Position numbers and translations under genes: made by a program | The notes under the pieces: generated by a model | The model's database searches: none | Told to the model about the DNA's origin: nothing | Seen by the model: only the letters and a program-made list of their open reading frames with translations | Part shown: positions 1 to 11,795 of the stretch, piece after piece | Numbering within the stretch: the stretch's first letter is position 1 | How the letters are laid out: each line of letters begins with the position of its first letter | DNA from: Manihot esculenta | Lineage: Eukaryota; Streptophyta; Magnoliopsida; Malpighiales; Euphorbiaceae | DNA: 64,000 bases | Reading direction: 5' to 3' | Assembly (NCBI RefSeq): GCF_001659605.2 | Contig: NC_035173.2 | Span: 10,063,065-10,127,064, forward strand

Positions 1-927
1 TTTCTTGAGTTTCTAATCAAATCTTTCAAAGAAAAATAAGTTTATGGTGAGTTTTAACTAGTTTTGAGAAGTTGTGGAGTTTGAGAACTTGTGAAGCTTG
101 AATCTTCATTTCTTCAAGTTTGGGGTCACGCCAGCCTTTGTTCTTCAAAGGGTAAGAGTGAATCCTTTGCTTTTATCATGTTTTAAATGAGTTTGATAAT
201 GGGAAAGGGGAGTTGTGCTTGAGTATGCATAAGTTGTCCATATTAGGGTGTATGGATCCTATGCTTTGTGTATGGTTGTTGTGTGTTGTTTGTTGGAGTT
301 TAATTTATTTGAAGCTCCTTTATGCTTATTGAAGTGTTTATGCATGTTTTAGAAGGGTTAAATGCATGTGTTGAGGTCTGAGCAGGTGATGGAGGGATTG
401 GCAGGCGTCCTTGTGCACGAAACTGAGTTCTGGATGAACTCAGGTTCGGCCCCCGAAAGTCCAAGTTAGGCCGCCGAACATGCCTGACTTTCGTCTCTGG
501 AAGGGACATTCGGCCGCCGAAGGTGCCCCCGAAAGTGCCCTGTCCAGCCTTCCTTTGCATGTTTTCTATGTTTGGTCTAAGGTGTTTTAAGGGGTTTTAA
601 GGGGAGATGTTTAGCGGTATGTCCGAGTATGTTTGGTCCCTCATTTGAGTCTATCTGTGTAGGCACAGAGCAGAGGAACCAGAGAGAGCAGCAGTGAGTA
701 CTGCTCCAGAGTTTTCAGAGCCTGCAGAGTCAGTCAGTCCAGATAGCCAGAGGTGAGTGGAACTAAACTTAATGCTTTTTGAATTGATCAAAGACATGTT
801 TTAGCATATCTCATGCATCATGATTATGCCATAAGTTGATTGCATTAGTATCCACGAATATGTTGCATTGCATTGTTATTTGTTGATGTGGGTAAATGCT
901 GAATGATCCCATAGTCACAGACAGGAA

Positions 928-1115
928 GACCAGGAGCCTTTGACTACGCCCTGGCAAGTATAGCAAAGACCAGGAGCCTTTGACTACGCCCTGGCAGGTA
1001 TATAGTAAAGTCCAGGAGCCTTTGACTACGCCCTGGCAATGGTAAGTACAATGGTGTTATATACACATATACATATATGACAGGAAGTCCAGGAGCCTTT
1101 GACTACGCCCTGGCA
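928..1115 (+). repeat. Four-copy 29-bp hairpin cassette in the A LTR
   Basis: Four nearly identical units at 928-956, 968-996, 1010-1038 and 1087-1115, separated by unrelated spacers. Each begins CCAGGAG after its first two bases and ends CCCTGGCA, so CCAGG and CCTGG can pair as a stem. The same cassette is at 8235-8422 in the right LTR. Related LTRs carry a cassette at the same place with the same CCAGG/CCTGG-type ends but a different core. Confidence 0.85.
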
Positions 1116-1511
1116 CAGAGTTACTGGGACTATGTGGTGACAGGTTTACTCTTGATGTGAAATGTTTGTGTTATGACGCATTCCATGAGAGCATCTATTA
1201 ATGAATTGTTTTACTGTTCTACTCACTGGGCTATAGAGCTCATTCCACTCCCTTAACCCCAGTTTTGCAGGTTCAGTATACCGTGTACAGGGACAGTCCA
1301 GCAGGGTTCAGAGAAAGAATAAAGAGAAATGTAATAGTCTAGAGTGGACATGTACTGTTAAAGAGTTGTAATAGTTATATATGTGCTTGACTTAGTAGTT
1401 GTAAATCTATTGTGTTGTACATGATCGGTATATGTATATGTTTTACTGTATGTGGACTACCAGGCTTAACAAGTATGAATGAACCCATCTAGAGCAAGCT
1501 CTAGTCAGGGG

Positions 1512-1546
1512 TACAGAGTACAGAGTACAGAGTACAGAGTACAGAG
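1512..1546 (+). repeat. 7-bp tandem repeat (TACAGAG)x5
   Basis: Five perfect copies of TACAGAG near the 3' end of the LTR. The right LTR has the same five copies at 8819-8853, as expected for a recent insertion. Confidence 0.9.
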
Positions 1547-1729
1547 ATAGTGCATGCACAGGTTAAGCCTTGGGCCAGAAAAGAGTTTTCATTTTCACAG
1601 AAAATGTATGATCATGTATGAGATTTACAGGTACACAGAGAGTATAGCAGGCTTGCTACGGGTTCTGGCGGCCTTAAGCCGACCTGAATCCTAGCGCCGG
1701 TGACGGTCCATTTTGGGGTCGTTACAGAT

Positions 1730-1741
1730 TGGTATCAGAGC
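1730..1741 (+). promoter_or_regulatory. Primer-binding site, tRNA-iMet type (element A)
   Basis: TGGTATCAGAGC starts three bases after the LTR end. It is the plant initiator tRNA-Met complement used by most Ty3/Gypsy chromoviruses and many Copia elements to start minus-strand DNA synthesis. Confidence 0.93.
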
Positions 1742-1940
1742 CCTAGGTTCACATGATCGGACCTATAGCGCTAGTGTCGGGCTCATAGAGGGTGGTCAAG
1801 CACAATAGGAAATCATGTCCACTAGGATAGGGTGTTGCGTCCTATCTGTTTCATGCCATAAGTTATGCATGTGCTGTATTGATATGTGATGTTTATGTGC
1901 TAAGTGTTATGTTATGTATTGTTTTCCAGATAGAATAAAG

Positions 1941-4900
1941 ATGCGAGGAACTCGTCGATCAGCTCGATTGACTGGAGTCCCACCAGATAGTGAGAGATCA
2001 GCTGCTCGTTCTCCTGCATTGCCGAGGGCAAGGTCTCAGCGATCTAGCAGGGAAGGTACGTCAATAGACCCTAGAAGGTCTGTGGACGAGAGCAGAAGAG
2101 GTACAGCAAGAGGAGGAAGATCAGAGGAGGAGATTGAGCAGTCGAGGGATGACAGTATGGGTATAGGCAGATTTGAGGAAGGTATGGGAGAGTCGCAGGG
2201 AGGCGCTCAGACGTCAGGCTTCGGCTACCCAGAGTATCAGATGGGAGGTATGTCGGAGTACTCGAGTTTTGTCCCCTATCCTCCTTACATGCCATATATG
2301 CCTTATCCTTCTTATTACCCACCATATCCTATGTATCCATCTTCCCCTACTCATCCAAGTGCAGCACACCCAGAACCAAATGAGCCAGTATTACCACCAG
2401 AACCAGTAGCCCCTGTTGTTGACAGACATCAACCTAGCTCATCTGGAGGTAAGGTACAAATGACGGAGTACTTGAAATTGGATGCTCCTAAGTATAACAC
2501 GGGAGATGATCCATTTAAATACCTCAGGTCAGTTAGGATGATAACCAGTGAGTTGGGAGCTGATGATAGTCGAGCCATTGAGATGGCAGGTTTCACGTTA
2601 AAATGCAAGAAGGCCAGAGAATGGTTCAAGAATTATGTGGAACCCAGGATGGACAATATGTCTTGGGGAGAGTTCGCCAATGAATTTGCAGGGTGGGCTT
2701 TTCCTGATAGCTCCAGGGAGATGAAAGTCATAGAGTTTGAACAGTTGCGACAGACAGATGAGATGAGTGTTGATGAATTTACAGATAAGTTCCTGGATTT
2801 GCTTCAGTATGTGGGTCAAGCCTATGATACTGACCAGAAGAAGGCAAGGAGATATACTATGAGATTGCATCCCAGGTATTCTTCCTTGATTCTTCCAGCA
2901 GAAAAGGAGAGTTTTCATACGATAGTAGATGCAGCCAGGAAAATGGAGGCTAGTGCCAATATTCAGAAACAGTCAAAGGCACAGGCTTCGAGTTCTAAGG
3001 CCCCTAGTGCAGCAGCCGCAGGTGGCAAGAGATGGGATCGAGCAAAAGGAACAAAGAGTAAGTTCTGGAGTAAAGTGAAGTCAGGTCTGGGAATAGGTAG
3101 TGGCTCAAGCTCTGGCACAGCTACAGTCTGCAGAAGATGCGGAAAACCACATGGCGGAGTTTGTCGGTTGGGATCTACAGCTTGTTTTAAATGTGGACAG
3201 GAAGGGCATATTGCTCGGGATTGTCCTCAGATGACTTTTGTACCATCCCAGCAGATGAGTTCAGGCAGTGTGGTACAGCCAGGTGTTCGGCCAGTAGCTT
3301 CAGTCATGCCTCAGAGTAGCGGTAGAGGTAGAGGGAGAGGGGCAGCCTCTACTTCAGCAGCAGGTTCCCGAGGTGGAAATCCGGTAGCCCCAGCACGGAT
3401 TTTCACTGTGACACAGGAGGAGGCTAACACGTCGAACACAGTGGTGTCAGGTAATCTCATCATTGGGTGTTCAGATGTGTATGCTTTGATGGACCCCGGT
3501 GCTTCTCATTCCTTTATTGCTTCGAGAGCCATAGAGAGATTGGGTTTGATCAGTTCTGAGTTAGAGTATCCTCTCTGGGTCAGTGGACCTAAATGTGACC
3601 CATCAGTGGCAGTGTCAGTCTGTCGTTTCAGTCCAGTGTTCATAGAGGGTAGATACCTTCCAGCTGACCTTGTGGTTCTAGATTTGACGGATTTTGATGT
3701 CATTCTAGGGATGGATTGGTTATCTACATATAGTGCGACTTTGGACTGTAGAGAGAAGATAGTGAGTCTCAGAGACCAGGATGGGTCAGAGTGTGTCTTC
3801 AGAGGAGACAGGAGAGGTACACCCAGAGGTATGATTTCAGCCCTTCAGGCTCGTCGTTTGCTTAGGAGGGGTTGTCAGGGGTTTCTAGCTCATGTGAGAG
3901 AGCTAGACAGTCAGGTGAGGGAACCAGCCGCAGTACCAGTAGTCCGAGAGTTTCTTGATGTGTTTCCAGACGATTTACCAGGACTACCACCTGATAGGGA
4001 GATAGGGTTTGAAATTGAATTGCTGCCAGGTACCAACCCTATCTCTATTCCTCCCTACAGGATGGCGCCAGCAGAGTTAAAAGAGTTGAAAGAACAGTTG
4101 CAGGACTTGGTAGATAAAGGGTTCATCCGCCCTAGTACCTCACCTTGGGGTGCTCCAGTGCTCTTCGTCAGAAAGAAGGATGGATCCCTCAGACTTTGTA
4201 TCGACTACAGACAGTTGAACAAGGTCACTACCAAGAATAGGTATCCTCTACCTAGGATTGATGATCTGTTTGACCAGCTAGCTGGAGCAGGTTGTTTCTC
4301 GAAAATAGATCTGAGATCCGGGTATCATCAGTTGCGAGTCCGAGAGGCAGATGTGCCTAAGACAGCTTTCAGAACTAGATATGGGCATTATGAGTTCTTA
4401 GTGATGCCGTTCGGGTTGACTAACGCCCCTGCAGCATTCATGGATCTCATGAACAGAGTTTTCAGTGAGTTTCTGGATCACTTTGTCATTGTTTTCATCG
4501 ATGATATATTAGTGTATTCCAGAGATGCAGAGGAGCATGCCCAGCATCTGAGGATAGTTCTACAGACACTGAGAGAGCATGGTTTGTATGCCAAGTTCTC
4601 GAAGTGTGAGTTTTGGTTAAGGAGCATTTCCTTCTTGGGACATGTGGTATCAGCAGAGGGTATTGAGGTAGATCCCAAGAAGATAGAAGCTGTAGCTAAC
4701 TGGCCCAGACCCACGACAGTGACTGAGATTAAAAGCTTTCTGGGACTGGCAGGTTACTACAGGAGGTTCGTTCAGGACTTTTCAAAGATAGCGGCTCCTA
4801 TGACCAAATTGACTCAAAAGAACCAGAAGTTTGTCTGGTCAGCCCAGTGTGAAGAGAGCTTTGAGGAGCTCAAGAAGAGATTGACTACAGCACCAGTTTT

Positions 4901-6836
4901 AGCTCTGCCTGTAAGTCATGAGGATTTCACAGTGTTCTGTGATGCATCCCGAGTGGGATTGGGCTGTGTATTGATGCAGAGTGATCGGGTAATAGCTTAT
5001 GCTTCTAGACAGTTGAAGAAACATGAGTTGAATTACCCCACCCATGACCTAGAGATGGCAGCAGTTATCTTTGCACTTAAGATGTGGCGGCATTACCTCT
5101 ACGGGGTTAAATGCGAGATCTTTACTGATCACAAGAGTTTACAGTACATCTTGAGTCAGAGAGAGCTGAATTTGAGGCAAAGACGATGGGTCGAATTGCT
5201 CAGTGATTATGATTGTAAGATCCAGTATCATCCGGGTAAGGCGAATGTGGTGGCAGACGCCCTCAGCCGGAAATCACTAGGCAGTTTATCCCATATATCA
5301 GCAGAGCGAAGACCAGTTGTGATGGAGCTTTACAAACTCTTAGAAGAGGGACTACAGCTCGAGTTGTCTGGTACAGGTGCATTGATAGCACAGATGAGAG
5401 TGACACCTGTGTTTCTGGAGCAGATAGCTCAGAGACAGCACGAGGACCCTGAATTAATGAAAATTGCCAGGACTGTTCAGTCAGGCAACAGTGCAGAGTT
5501 CAGATTTGATAGTAAAGGGATCCTTCGTTATGGGAGTCGACTTTGTGTACCCGATCGTGGCAGTGTGAAGGAAGACATTATGAGGGAAGCTCATAATGCG
5601 AGATATAGTGTTCACCCAGGAGCCACCAAGATGTACCAGGATCTAAAAAAGGTCTATTGGTGGCCAGCTATGAAGAAAGAAGTAGCGCAGTTTGTGACAA
5701 CCTGTGAGGTTTGTCAGAGGGTGAAACTAGAGCATCAGAAACCAGCAGGAATGCTTAACCCATTACCGATTCCCGAATGGAAATGGGAAAACATAGCTAT
5801 GGATTTTGTAGTGGGTTTACCAGCAGCGTCCAACAGAATAGACTCGATATGGGTGATTGTGGACAGACTCACGAAATCTGCTCATTTTCTTCCAGTTCGG
5901 AGTACCTATTCTGTGGATAAGTTGGCTCAGGTCTATCTAGATGAGATAGTGAGATTACATGGTGTTCCAGTATCAATAGTCTCAGATAGAGGACCTCAGT
6001 TTACCTCTAGATTTTGGCGAAGTCTGCAGAGTGCGATGGGCACAAGATTAGAGTTTAGCACTGCTTTCCACCCACAAACTGATGGACAGTCAGAGAGGAC
6101 CATCCAGACCATAGAGGATATGCTTCGATTGTGTGTGTTAGACTTTGGCGGTTCTTGGAGGCAGTATCTACCTTTGGTGGAGTTTGCCTACAATAACAGC
6201 CATCATGCTAGCATAGGGATGGCTCCGTATGAAGCGTTGTATGGGAGGAAATGCAGATCCCCTGTTTGTTGGGAAGAGATAGGAGAGAAGGCTCTGGCAG
6301 GGCCAGAGTTAGTCGAGATTACTAGTAGAGTGGTGCCCATGATCAGAGATAGAATCAGAACAGCTCAGAGTAGACAGAAAAGTTATGCCGACGTTCGCAG
6401 AAAACAGTTAGAATTTCAGGAGGGTAATTGGGTATTGCTGAAAGTGTCTCCGATGAAAGGTGTGGTTCGTTTTGGGAAGAAGGGTAAATTAGCTCCACGG
6501 TACATTGGACCTTTTGAGGTTGTGCAGCGGATCGGAAATGTATCATATAAGCTAGATTTACCTGCTTCGATGGAGAGGATTCACCCGGTCTTTCATGTTT
6601 CTATGCTACGGCAGTTTGTGTCAGATCCGACTCAGATTCTGAGTGAACCTGAGGTGGAGATTCACACAGATCTCACCTATGTAGAGCAGCCAGTGCGGAT
6701 TGTGGACACACAGCTCAGACAGCTAAGGAACAAGGAGATTCCGATGGTGAAAGTCCTATGGAACCACCATAATGTAGAAGAGTGCACGTGGGAGACGCGG
6801 GAGTCTATGCTCCAGCAATATCCATATCTGTTTTGA
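1941..6836 (+). CDS. Gag-Pol polyprotein of chromovirus A (1631 aa, intact)
   Basis: The single polyprotein carries the capsid and every enzyme needed for retrotransposition. The ATG at 1941 is chosen because the relatives D (16142) and B (12846) begin with the same MRGTRRSA. Domains in order: Ser/Pro/Tyr-rich N-terminus; retrotransposon Gag around residues 176-290; CCHC zinc knuckle C415-C418-H423-C428; aspartic protease with DPGA at D518; reverse transcriptase with D790 and the FIDD pair D854/D855; RNase H with D1001, E1038 and D1063; integrase with an HHCC-like region and a D1288, D1349, E1385 core (35 residues between the last two); and a C-terminal chromodomain-like tail (about 1583-1631, motif [16 protein letters not shown]). 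No stop or frameshift interrupts it. With near-identical LTRs, it could be competent; expression is not shown. Confidence 0.95.
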   Translation: MRGTRRSARLTGVPPDSERSAARSPALPRARSQRSSREGTSIDPRRSVDESRRGTARGGRSEEEIEQSRDDSMGIGRFEEGMGESQGGAQTSGFGYPEYQMGGMSEYSSFVPYPPYMPYMPYPSYYPPYPMYPSSPTHPSAAHPEPNEPVLPPEPVAPVVDRHQPSSSGGKVQMTEYLKLDAPKYNTGDDPFKYLRSVRMITSELGADDSRAIEMAGFTLKCKKAREWFKNYVEPRMDNMSWGEFANEFAGWAFPDSSREMKVIEFEQLRQTDEMSVDEFTDKFLDLLQYVGQAYDTDQKKARRYTMRLHPRYSSLILPAEKESFHTIVDAARKMEASANIQKQSKAQASSSKAPSAAAAGGKRWDRAKGTKSKFWSKVKSGLGIGSGSSSGTATVCRRCGKPHGGVCRLGSTACFKCGQEGHIARDCPQMTFVPSQQMSSGSVVQPGVRPVASVMPQSSGRGRGRGAASTSAAGSRGGNPVAPARIFTVTQEEANTSNTVVSGNLIIGCSDVYALMDPGASHSFIASRAIERLGLISSELEYPLWVSGPKCDPSVAVSVCRFSPVFIEGRYLPADLVVLDLTDFDVILGMDWLSTYSATLDCREKIVSLRDQDGSECVFRGDRRGTPRGMISALQARRLLRRGCQGFLAHVRELDSQVREPAAVPVVREFLDVFPDDLPGLPPDREIGFEIELLPGTNPISIPPYRMAPAELKELKEQLQDLVDKGFIRPSTSPWGAPVLFVRKKDGSLRLCIDYRQLNKVTTKNRYPLPRIDDLFDQLAGAGCFSKIDLRSGYHQLRVREADVPKTAFRTRYGHYEFLVMPFGLTNAPAAFMDLMNRVFSEFLDHFVIVFIDDILVYSRDAEEHAQHLRIVLQTLREHGLYAKFSKCEFWLRSISFLGHVVSAEGIEVDPKKIEAVANWPRPTTVTEIKSFLGLAGYYRRFVQDFSKIAAPMTKLTQKNQKFVWSAQCEESFEELKKRLTTAPVLALPVSHEDFTVFCDASRVGLGCVLMQSDRVIAYASRQLKKHELNYPTHDLEMAAVIFALKMWRHYLYGVKCEIFTDHKSLQYILSQRELNLRQRRWVELLSDYDCKIQYHPGKANVVADALSRKSLGSLSHISAERRPVVMELYKLLEEGLQLELSGTGALIAQMRVTPVFLEQIAQRQHEDPELMKIARTVQSGNSAEFRFDSKGILRYGSRLCVPDRGSVKEDIMREAHNARYSVHPGATKMYQDLKKVYWWPAMKKEVAQFVTTCEVCQRVKLEHQKPAGMLNPLPIPEWKWENIAMDFVVGLPAASNRIDSIWVIVDRLTKSAHFLPVRSTYSVDKLAQVYLDEIVRLHGVPVSIVSDRGPQFTSRFWRSLQSAMGTRLEFSTAFHPQTDGQSERTIQTIEDMLRLCVLDFGGSWRQYLPLVEFAYNNSHHASIGMAPYEALYGRKCRSPVCWEEIGEKALAGPELVEITSRVVPMIRDRIRTAQSRQKSYADVRRKQLEFQEGNWVLLKVSPMKGVVRFGKKGKLAPRYIGPFEVVQRIGNVSYKLDLPASMERIHPVFHVSMLRQFVSDPTQILSEPEVEIHTDLTYVEQPVRIVDTQLRQLRNKEIPMVKVLWNHHNVEECTWETRESMLQQYPYLF

Positions 6837-6900
6837 GGTTCGTTTCCTCCTTTTTGTATGTTTCCAATTTGTTTTAGGAACATCCGAGGACGAATGTTCT

Positions 6901-6914
6901 TAAGGGGGGAAGAA
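6901..6914 (+). promoter_or_regulatory. Polypurine tract (element A)
   Basis: TAAGGGGGGAAGAA abuts the first base of the 3' LTR (TGTAATACCC at 6915). It primes plus-strand DNA synthesis. The same tract precedes the 3' LTRs of D and B. Confidence 0.9.
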
Positions 6915-9033
6915 TGTAATACCCGGCATGTTCAGACATCAGAATTCCTATCGTTCGGTGGAATCGAGGATGTCAGAGCATCCCTGAAGGGAGAGTGGAG
7001 GTTTTCTAAAATGTTTTTAGATGTTTTAAGCTTTTGTTTTAGCAAAGGAATAAGTTTTGAAGAAACAAGGCTAAGGAAAGTTTTGCCACTTTCGGCCCCC
7101 TAAAGTGTAAGTTCGGCCGCCTAAAGTAGCTCATGTTCGGCCCCCTAAACTCAATGTTCGGCCCCCGAACGTGATGAGGTGTTACATGTAGCTTTGGCCA
7201 CCGAACGTGAAGCGGTGGTTCACCTTTTTTAAGTGGATATGGCCGACTATGGAGGTGCTTAAGCTCTCCTTTGGGTCAGGAACAAGCACATGTTTCCCCT
7301 TGGTGATTTTCTTGAGTTTCTAATCAAATCTTTCAAAGAAAAATAAGTTTATGGTGAGTTTTAACTAGTTTTGAGAAGTTGTGGAGTTTGAGAACTTGTG
7401 AAGCTTGAATCTTCATTTCTTCAAGTTTGGGGTCACGCTAGCCTTTGTTCTTCAAAGGGTAAGAGTGAATCCTTTGCTTTTATCATGTTTTAAATGAGTT
7501 TGATAATGGGAAAGGGGAGTTGTGCTTGAGTATGCATAAGTTGTCCATATTAGGGTGTATGGATCCTATGCTTTGTGTATGGTTGTTGTGTGTTGTTTGT
7601 TGGAGTTTAATTTATTTGAAGCTCCTTTATGCTTATTGAAGTGTTTATGCATGTTTTAGAAGGGTTAAATGCATGTGTTGAGGTCTGAGCAGGTGATGGA
7701 GGGATTGGCAGGCGTCCTTGTGCACGAAACTGAGTTCTGGATGAACTCAGGTTCGGCCCCCGAAAGTCCAAGTTAGGCCGCCGAACATGCCTGACTTTCG
7801 TCTCTGGAAGGGACATTCGGCCGCCGAAGGTGCCCCCGAAAGTGCCCTGTCCAGCCTTCCTTTGCATGTTTTCTATGTTTGGTCTAAGGTGTTTTAAGGG
7901 GTTTTAAGGGGAGATGTTTAGCGGTATGTCCGAGTATGTTTGGTCCCTCATTTGAGTCTATCTGTGTAGGCACAGAGCAGAGGAACCAGAGAGAGCAGCA
8001 GTGAGTACTGCTCCAGAGTTTTCAGAGCCTGCAGAGTCAGTCAGTCCAGATAGCCAGAGGTGAGTGGAACTAAACTTAATGCTTTTTGAATTGATCAAAG
8101 ACATGTTTTAGCATATCTCATGCATCATGATTATGCCATAAGTTGATTGCATTAGTATCCACGAATATGTTGCATTGCATTGTTATTTGTTGATGTGGGT
8201 AAATGCTGAATGATCCCATAGTCACAGACAGGAAGACCAGGAGCCTTTGACTACGCCCTGGCAAGTATAGCAAAGACCAGGAGCCTTTGACTACGCCCTG
8301 GCAGGTATATAGTAAAGTCCAGGAGCCTTTGACTACGCCCTGGCAATGGTAAGTACAATGGTGTTATATACACATATACATATATGACAGGAAGTCCAGG
8401 AGCCTTTGACTACGCCCTGGCACAGAGTTACTGGGACTATGTGGTGACAGGTTTACTCTTGATGTGAAATGTTTGTGTTATGACGCATTCCATGAGAGCA
8501 TCTATTAATGAATTGTTTTACTGTTCTACTCACTGGGCTATAGAGCTCATTCCACTCCCTTAACCCCAGTTTTGCAGGTTCAGTATACCGTGTACAGGGA
8601 CAGTCCAGCAGGGTTCAGAGAAAGAATAAAGAGAAATGTAATAGTCTAGAGTGGACATGTACTGTTAAAGAGTTGTAATAGTTATATATGTGCTTGACTT
8701 AGTAGTTGTAAATCTATTGTGTTGTACATGATCGGTATATGTATATGTTTTACTGTATGTGGACTACCAGGCTTAACAAGTATGAATGAACCCATCTAGA
8801 GCAAGCTCTAGTCAGGGGTACAGAGTACAGAGTACAGAGTACAGAGTACAGAGATAGTGCATGCACAGGTTAAGCCTTGGGCCAGAAAAGAGTTTTCATT
8901 TTCACAGAAAATGTATGATCATGTATGAGATTTACAGGTACACAGAGAGTATAGCAGGCTTGCTACGGGTTCTGGCGGCCTTAAGCCGACCTGAATCCTA
9001 GCGCCGGTGACGGTCCATTTTGGGGTCGTTACA
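6915..9033 (+). repeat. Element A 3' LTR (2119 bp)
   Basis: Complete LTR from TGTAATACCC to GTCGTTACA. Sibling LTRs have TATAAAAG-type boxes about 330 bp in; here the matching place (about 7223-7232) reads CCTTTTTTAAG, so the youngest copy has no canonical TATA box. Predicted splice-like sites: donor at 7459, mini-exon 7970-8059, second acceptor before 8578. It carries fewer TTCGGCCGCCGAA palindromes than its relatives, and several sites are GGCCCCCGAA or GGCCGCCTAA variants. Confidence 0.95.
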
Positions 9034-9596
9034 GAATGCATGTTGTGAGGTTTTTGGTGGCTGGATGTGAGAGGCAGAATCGGGTTCTACCCTTTGGGAG
9101 AGCCTAGGTTCGGCCGCCGAACCTGCCTGTGGAGGCAGTTTTGGCCGCCTAAGCTCGCCCCCGAAGGTTTGGACTTTCGACTCTGGAGGGGAGTTTTGGC
9201 CGCCGAACCTGCCCCCGAAGGTTGTGACTTTTGGCTCTGGAAGGACCTTCGGCCGCCGAACCCTGCCCCCGAAAGTGCCCGACTTTCAGATCTGTAGGGA
9301 CCTTCGGCCGCCGAACCTGCTGCCGAAAGTCCCCTGCCCAGCCTTCCCTTGCCTGTTTTTCATGCATGTTTTATGGTGTTTTAGGGGATTTTTGGGGAGA
9401 TGTTTAGAGTCCTTATAAAGTATGTTTGGTCCCTCATTTGAGTCCACCTGTATAGGATCGGACCCGAGGAACCGAGGAGGCCAGCAGTGTTAGCTGTTTT
9501 AGAGTCAGCCAGAGGTGAGTAGAACACAACTCTTTTTATTTCAAAGCAATTAAACTTTTAAGCATGTTCATGCATCATGAATGCCATGTATATAAT
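9034..9596 (+). repeat. Element B 5' LTR, middle fragment
   Basis: Aligns to about 28504-29086 of B's 3' LTR with substitutions and small indels. It is bounded on the left by element A and on the right by solo LTR C. It contains four close variants of the TTCGGCCGCCGAA palindrome (near 9110, 9195, 9250 and 9303) and the mini-exon-like block before GTGAGTAG. Confidence 0.9.
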
Positions 9597-11795
9597 TGTA
9601 ATACCCGGCTAGACTTCGGTATCGGAATCCCTACCGTCCGGTGGGATCTCGGATGTCGGAAACCTCTAGAAGGGTAAAGTCATGTTTTCATAAAATGTTT
9701 TAATGTATTTTATGGTTTTATTCAAGTAAGAAATGAGTTTTTGCTTGAAAATAATCTTGGAGGAAGACCTAGGTTCGGCCGCCGAACGTGCATGCGCTTC
9801 GGGTGTGCCTTAGGCCCCCGAAACCATGAGTGAGGGAAGTCCAGGTTCGGCCGCTGAACCTTATGTTCGGCCGCCGAACATGGCATGCATGCGGGGGCAC
9901 GTTCAGCTCCCGAATGTGGCCTGGCCAGCCACCTATAAAGGGGTCCCTTAGCCGAAATGGGCGAGCTTTTCTCCCCATTTTCGGCCAAGGTGAGCTCTCC
10001 GCCGTCCCTCATCCATCTTGAGTTTCTTCCTTCAAATCTTTCACGATTTTCACAAGTTTTCACTTTGTTTTGAAGATTTTGAGCATTTGAGCAAGTTTTG
10101 AAGCTTGAAAGGCACAGGAGCTCTTTTCCTTTGGTTTTCAAGTTTAGGTCGTTTTCCTCTCGATCTCCAAGAGGTAAGAGCCGATCTTGAGCTCACTGTA
10201 TGTTTTAAACAAGTTTTAAGTTGATCTATGGGGTAGAAATGCATGTTTAGGTTTTGGTTGGTTTTATGGGTTATGTTAAGTTTTTTTTGAGCAATGTATG
10301 ATATTTGTGGTTGCTTGATGTGTTGTAGTTGGGGTTTAAGATAGTTTGAAGCCCCTAGGAGCTTGTTTGCTTGAGTATGCATGTTGTAGATCAGGTTTAT
10401 GCATGTTTGAAAAGTTTGGGAGGCGTTTGTGCATGTTGGAGTTGAGTTTCTGCCACTTTGGAAAAACTCAGGTTCGGCCGCCGAATGGACTTTCGGCCGC
10501 CGAACCCGCTTGTGGAGGCAGCCTTCGGTTGTCGAAGCCTGCCCCCGAAAGAGGACTTTCGTCTCTAGAGGGCAGTTTCGGCCGCCGAAACTACCGCCGA
10601 ACATGCATGAGTTTCGTCTCTGTCTGGGAGTTTCGGCCGCCGAAGGTGCCGCCGAACCTGCCTGACTTTCGGCTCTGGAGGGACTTTCGGCCGCCGAACC
10701 TGCCGCAGAAAGTGCCCTGTCCAGCCATTTCTTGCATGTTTTCTATGATTGTTTTGAGGTGTTTTAGGGGGTTTTTGGGGGATGTTTTAGGGTTATGTTT
10801 ATGTATGTTTGGTCCCTCATCTGAGTCCACCTGTGTAGGTTCGGACCCGAGGAACCGAGGAGGTCAGCAGTGCTAGCTGCTTCAGAATCCTTAGAGCATC
10901 AGCCAGAGGTGAGTGGAACAGAACTATGTTTTAAATTTAATAAAATGTTTAGCATGATCCATGCATCATAAATGCCATGTTTATGTAGGTTGTATTATAT
11001 TAGTAATCACGAATATGATGCATTGCATTTTTACTGTTGATGTGGATGGATGTTGGATGACCCACTAGCTCTCAGTATGTAACCTATGAAGTCCAGGACT
11101 GCCCATGCCACGCGTCCTGGCACCATGTTATGAAGTCCCGGGCTGCCCATGCCACGCGTCCGGGCAAATGCCTGATTGTTTATGGAAATGAGAGTTATTG
11201 GTGACAAGTCCGTCCTTGATGTGAAATGTATGTGCTATGATGCATTCCATGAAAGCATGAATAATTAAAATGTTTTATGGTTCTGCTCACTGGGCTTTTT
11301 AGCTCACCCTGTTCCCTTAACCCCCAGGTTTGCAGGTACAAGATAGAGCAAGAGGTCGGATAGAGTAAAGTTTTGGTTATGTAATAGCTAGTAGTGGACA
11401 TGATGGATGTTGTAATGTAATGTTGAGTTATGTAATGTAATGACGATATTGAGGTTTAGAAGTGTGCTTGACCCTAACTGTGTAATCCCTTTATGGATGC
11501 ATGATCTTTTATTGATGTTTATGTTTTACCAAACTTAATGCATGATTATGGCACCCCATTGGAGCATTGTTGAGGACTCCATGGTGGGGTTAATGTTAAT
11601 GTCTATGTTAATGCATGCACAGGTTGAGTTTGGTTCATGAATGAAAAGAAAAGTTTTAATGTTTATGTATGTTGTTGATCATGTATGGGATTAAACAGGT
11701 TCACAGGATGTATGTTAGGCTTGCTATGGGTCCCGGCGGCCTTAAGCTGATCTGGATCCTAGCGCCGATAGCGGTCTGATTTACGGGCTGTTACA
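9597..11795 (+). mobile_element. Solo LTR C of a Tekay-like chromovirus (2199 bp)
   Basis: One full LTR (TGTAATACCC to TGTTACA) with no internal region, flanked by a perfect 5-bp duplication ATAAT at 9592-9596 and 11796-11800. B's 3' LTR shows the unoccupied single ATAAT near 29081. It arose by unequal recombination between the two LTRs of a former full element. TATA box TATAAAG at 9934-9940; palindrome clusters at about 9776-9880 and 10470-10700; donor-like GT at 10174; mini-exon 10839-10908; second acceptor before 11336; two hairpin-cassette units at about 11090-11165. Confidence 0.95.

Larger units (their letters stand above)
1..1726 (+). repeat. Element A 5' LTR (lacks its first 392 bp)
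   Basis: Matches 7308-9033 base for base apart from one substitution. It ends in GTTACA directly before the primer-binding site. By comparison with the right LTR, the missing part is the first 392 bp, which holds the U3 promoter. Conserved blocks seen here: a donor-like GTAAGAG at 152, an acceptor-like TGTGTAG ending at 662, a donor-like GTGAGTGG at 753, a four-copy hairpin cassette at 928-1115, an acceptor-like TTTTGCAG ending at 1270 and a 7-bp tandem repeat at 1512-1546. Confidence 0.95.
1..9033 (+). mobile_element. Element A: intact Tekay/Del-like chromovirus (left LTR truncated by window edge)
   Basis: A Ty3/Gypsy LTR retrotransposon with a partial left LTR, initiator-Met primer-binding site, one uninterrupted Gag-Pol frame, polypurine tract and complete right LTR. 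The two LTRs align at a constant offset of 7307 with no indel. I found one difference, C at 132 against T at 7439, so the insertion is very recent. It lies about 718 bp into the 5' LTR of older element B: the flank starting at 9034 matches 28504 onward in B's other LTR. The expected 5-bp target duplication is GAATG at 9034-9038; its partner is left of the window. The clade is inferred from the C-terminal chromodomain-like tail, the tRNA-Met primer site and LTRs over 2 kb. Confidence 0.93.

Noticed and set aside
300..560. 86-aa minus-strand ORF repeated at 7607-7867
   Set aside because: It is LTR sequence present twice because the LTR is duplicated; it spans predicted intron and palindrome sequence.
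928..1115. Evenly sized repeats with spacers resembling a CRISPR array
   Set aside because: Eukaryotic LTR context, irregular spacers of 11-48 bp, and identical duplication in the other LTR; no cas genes.
9067..10876. Overlapping ORFs on both strands rich in FGGR, RRPNL and RPPNLP, here and in every chromovirus LTR
   Set aside because: They are readings of the TTCGGCCGCCGAA palindrome arrays. They appear on both strands, differ between LTR copies by indels and contain no domain.
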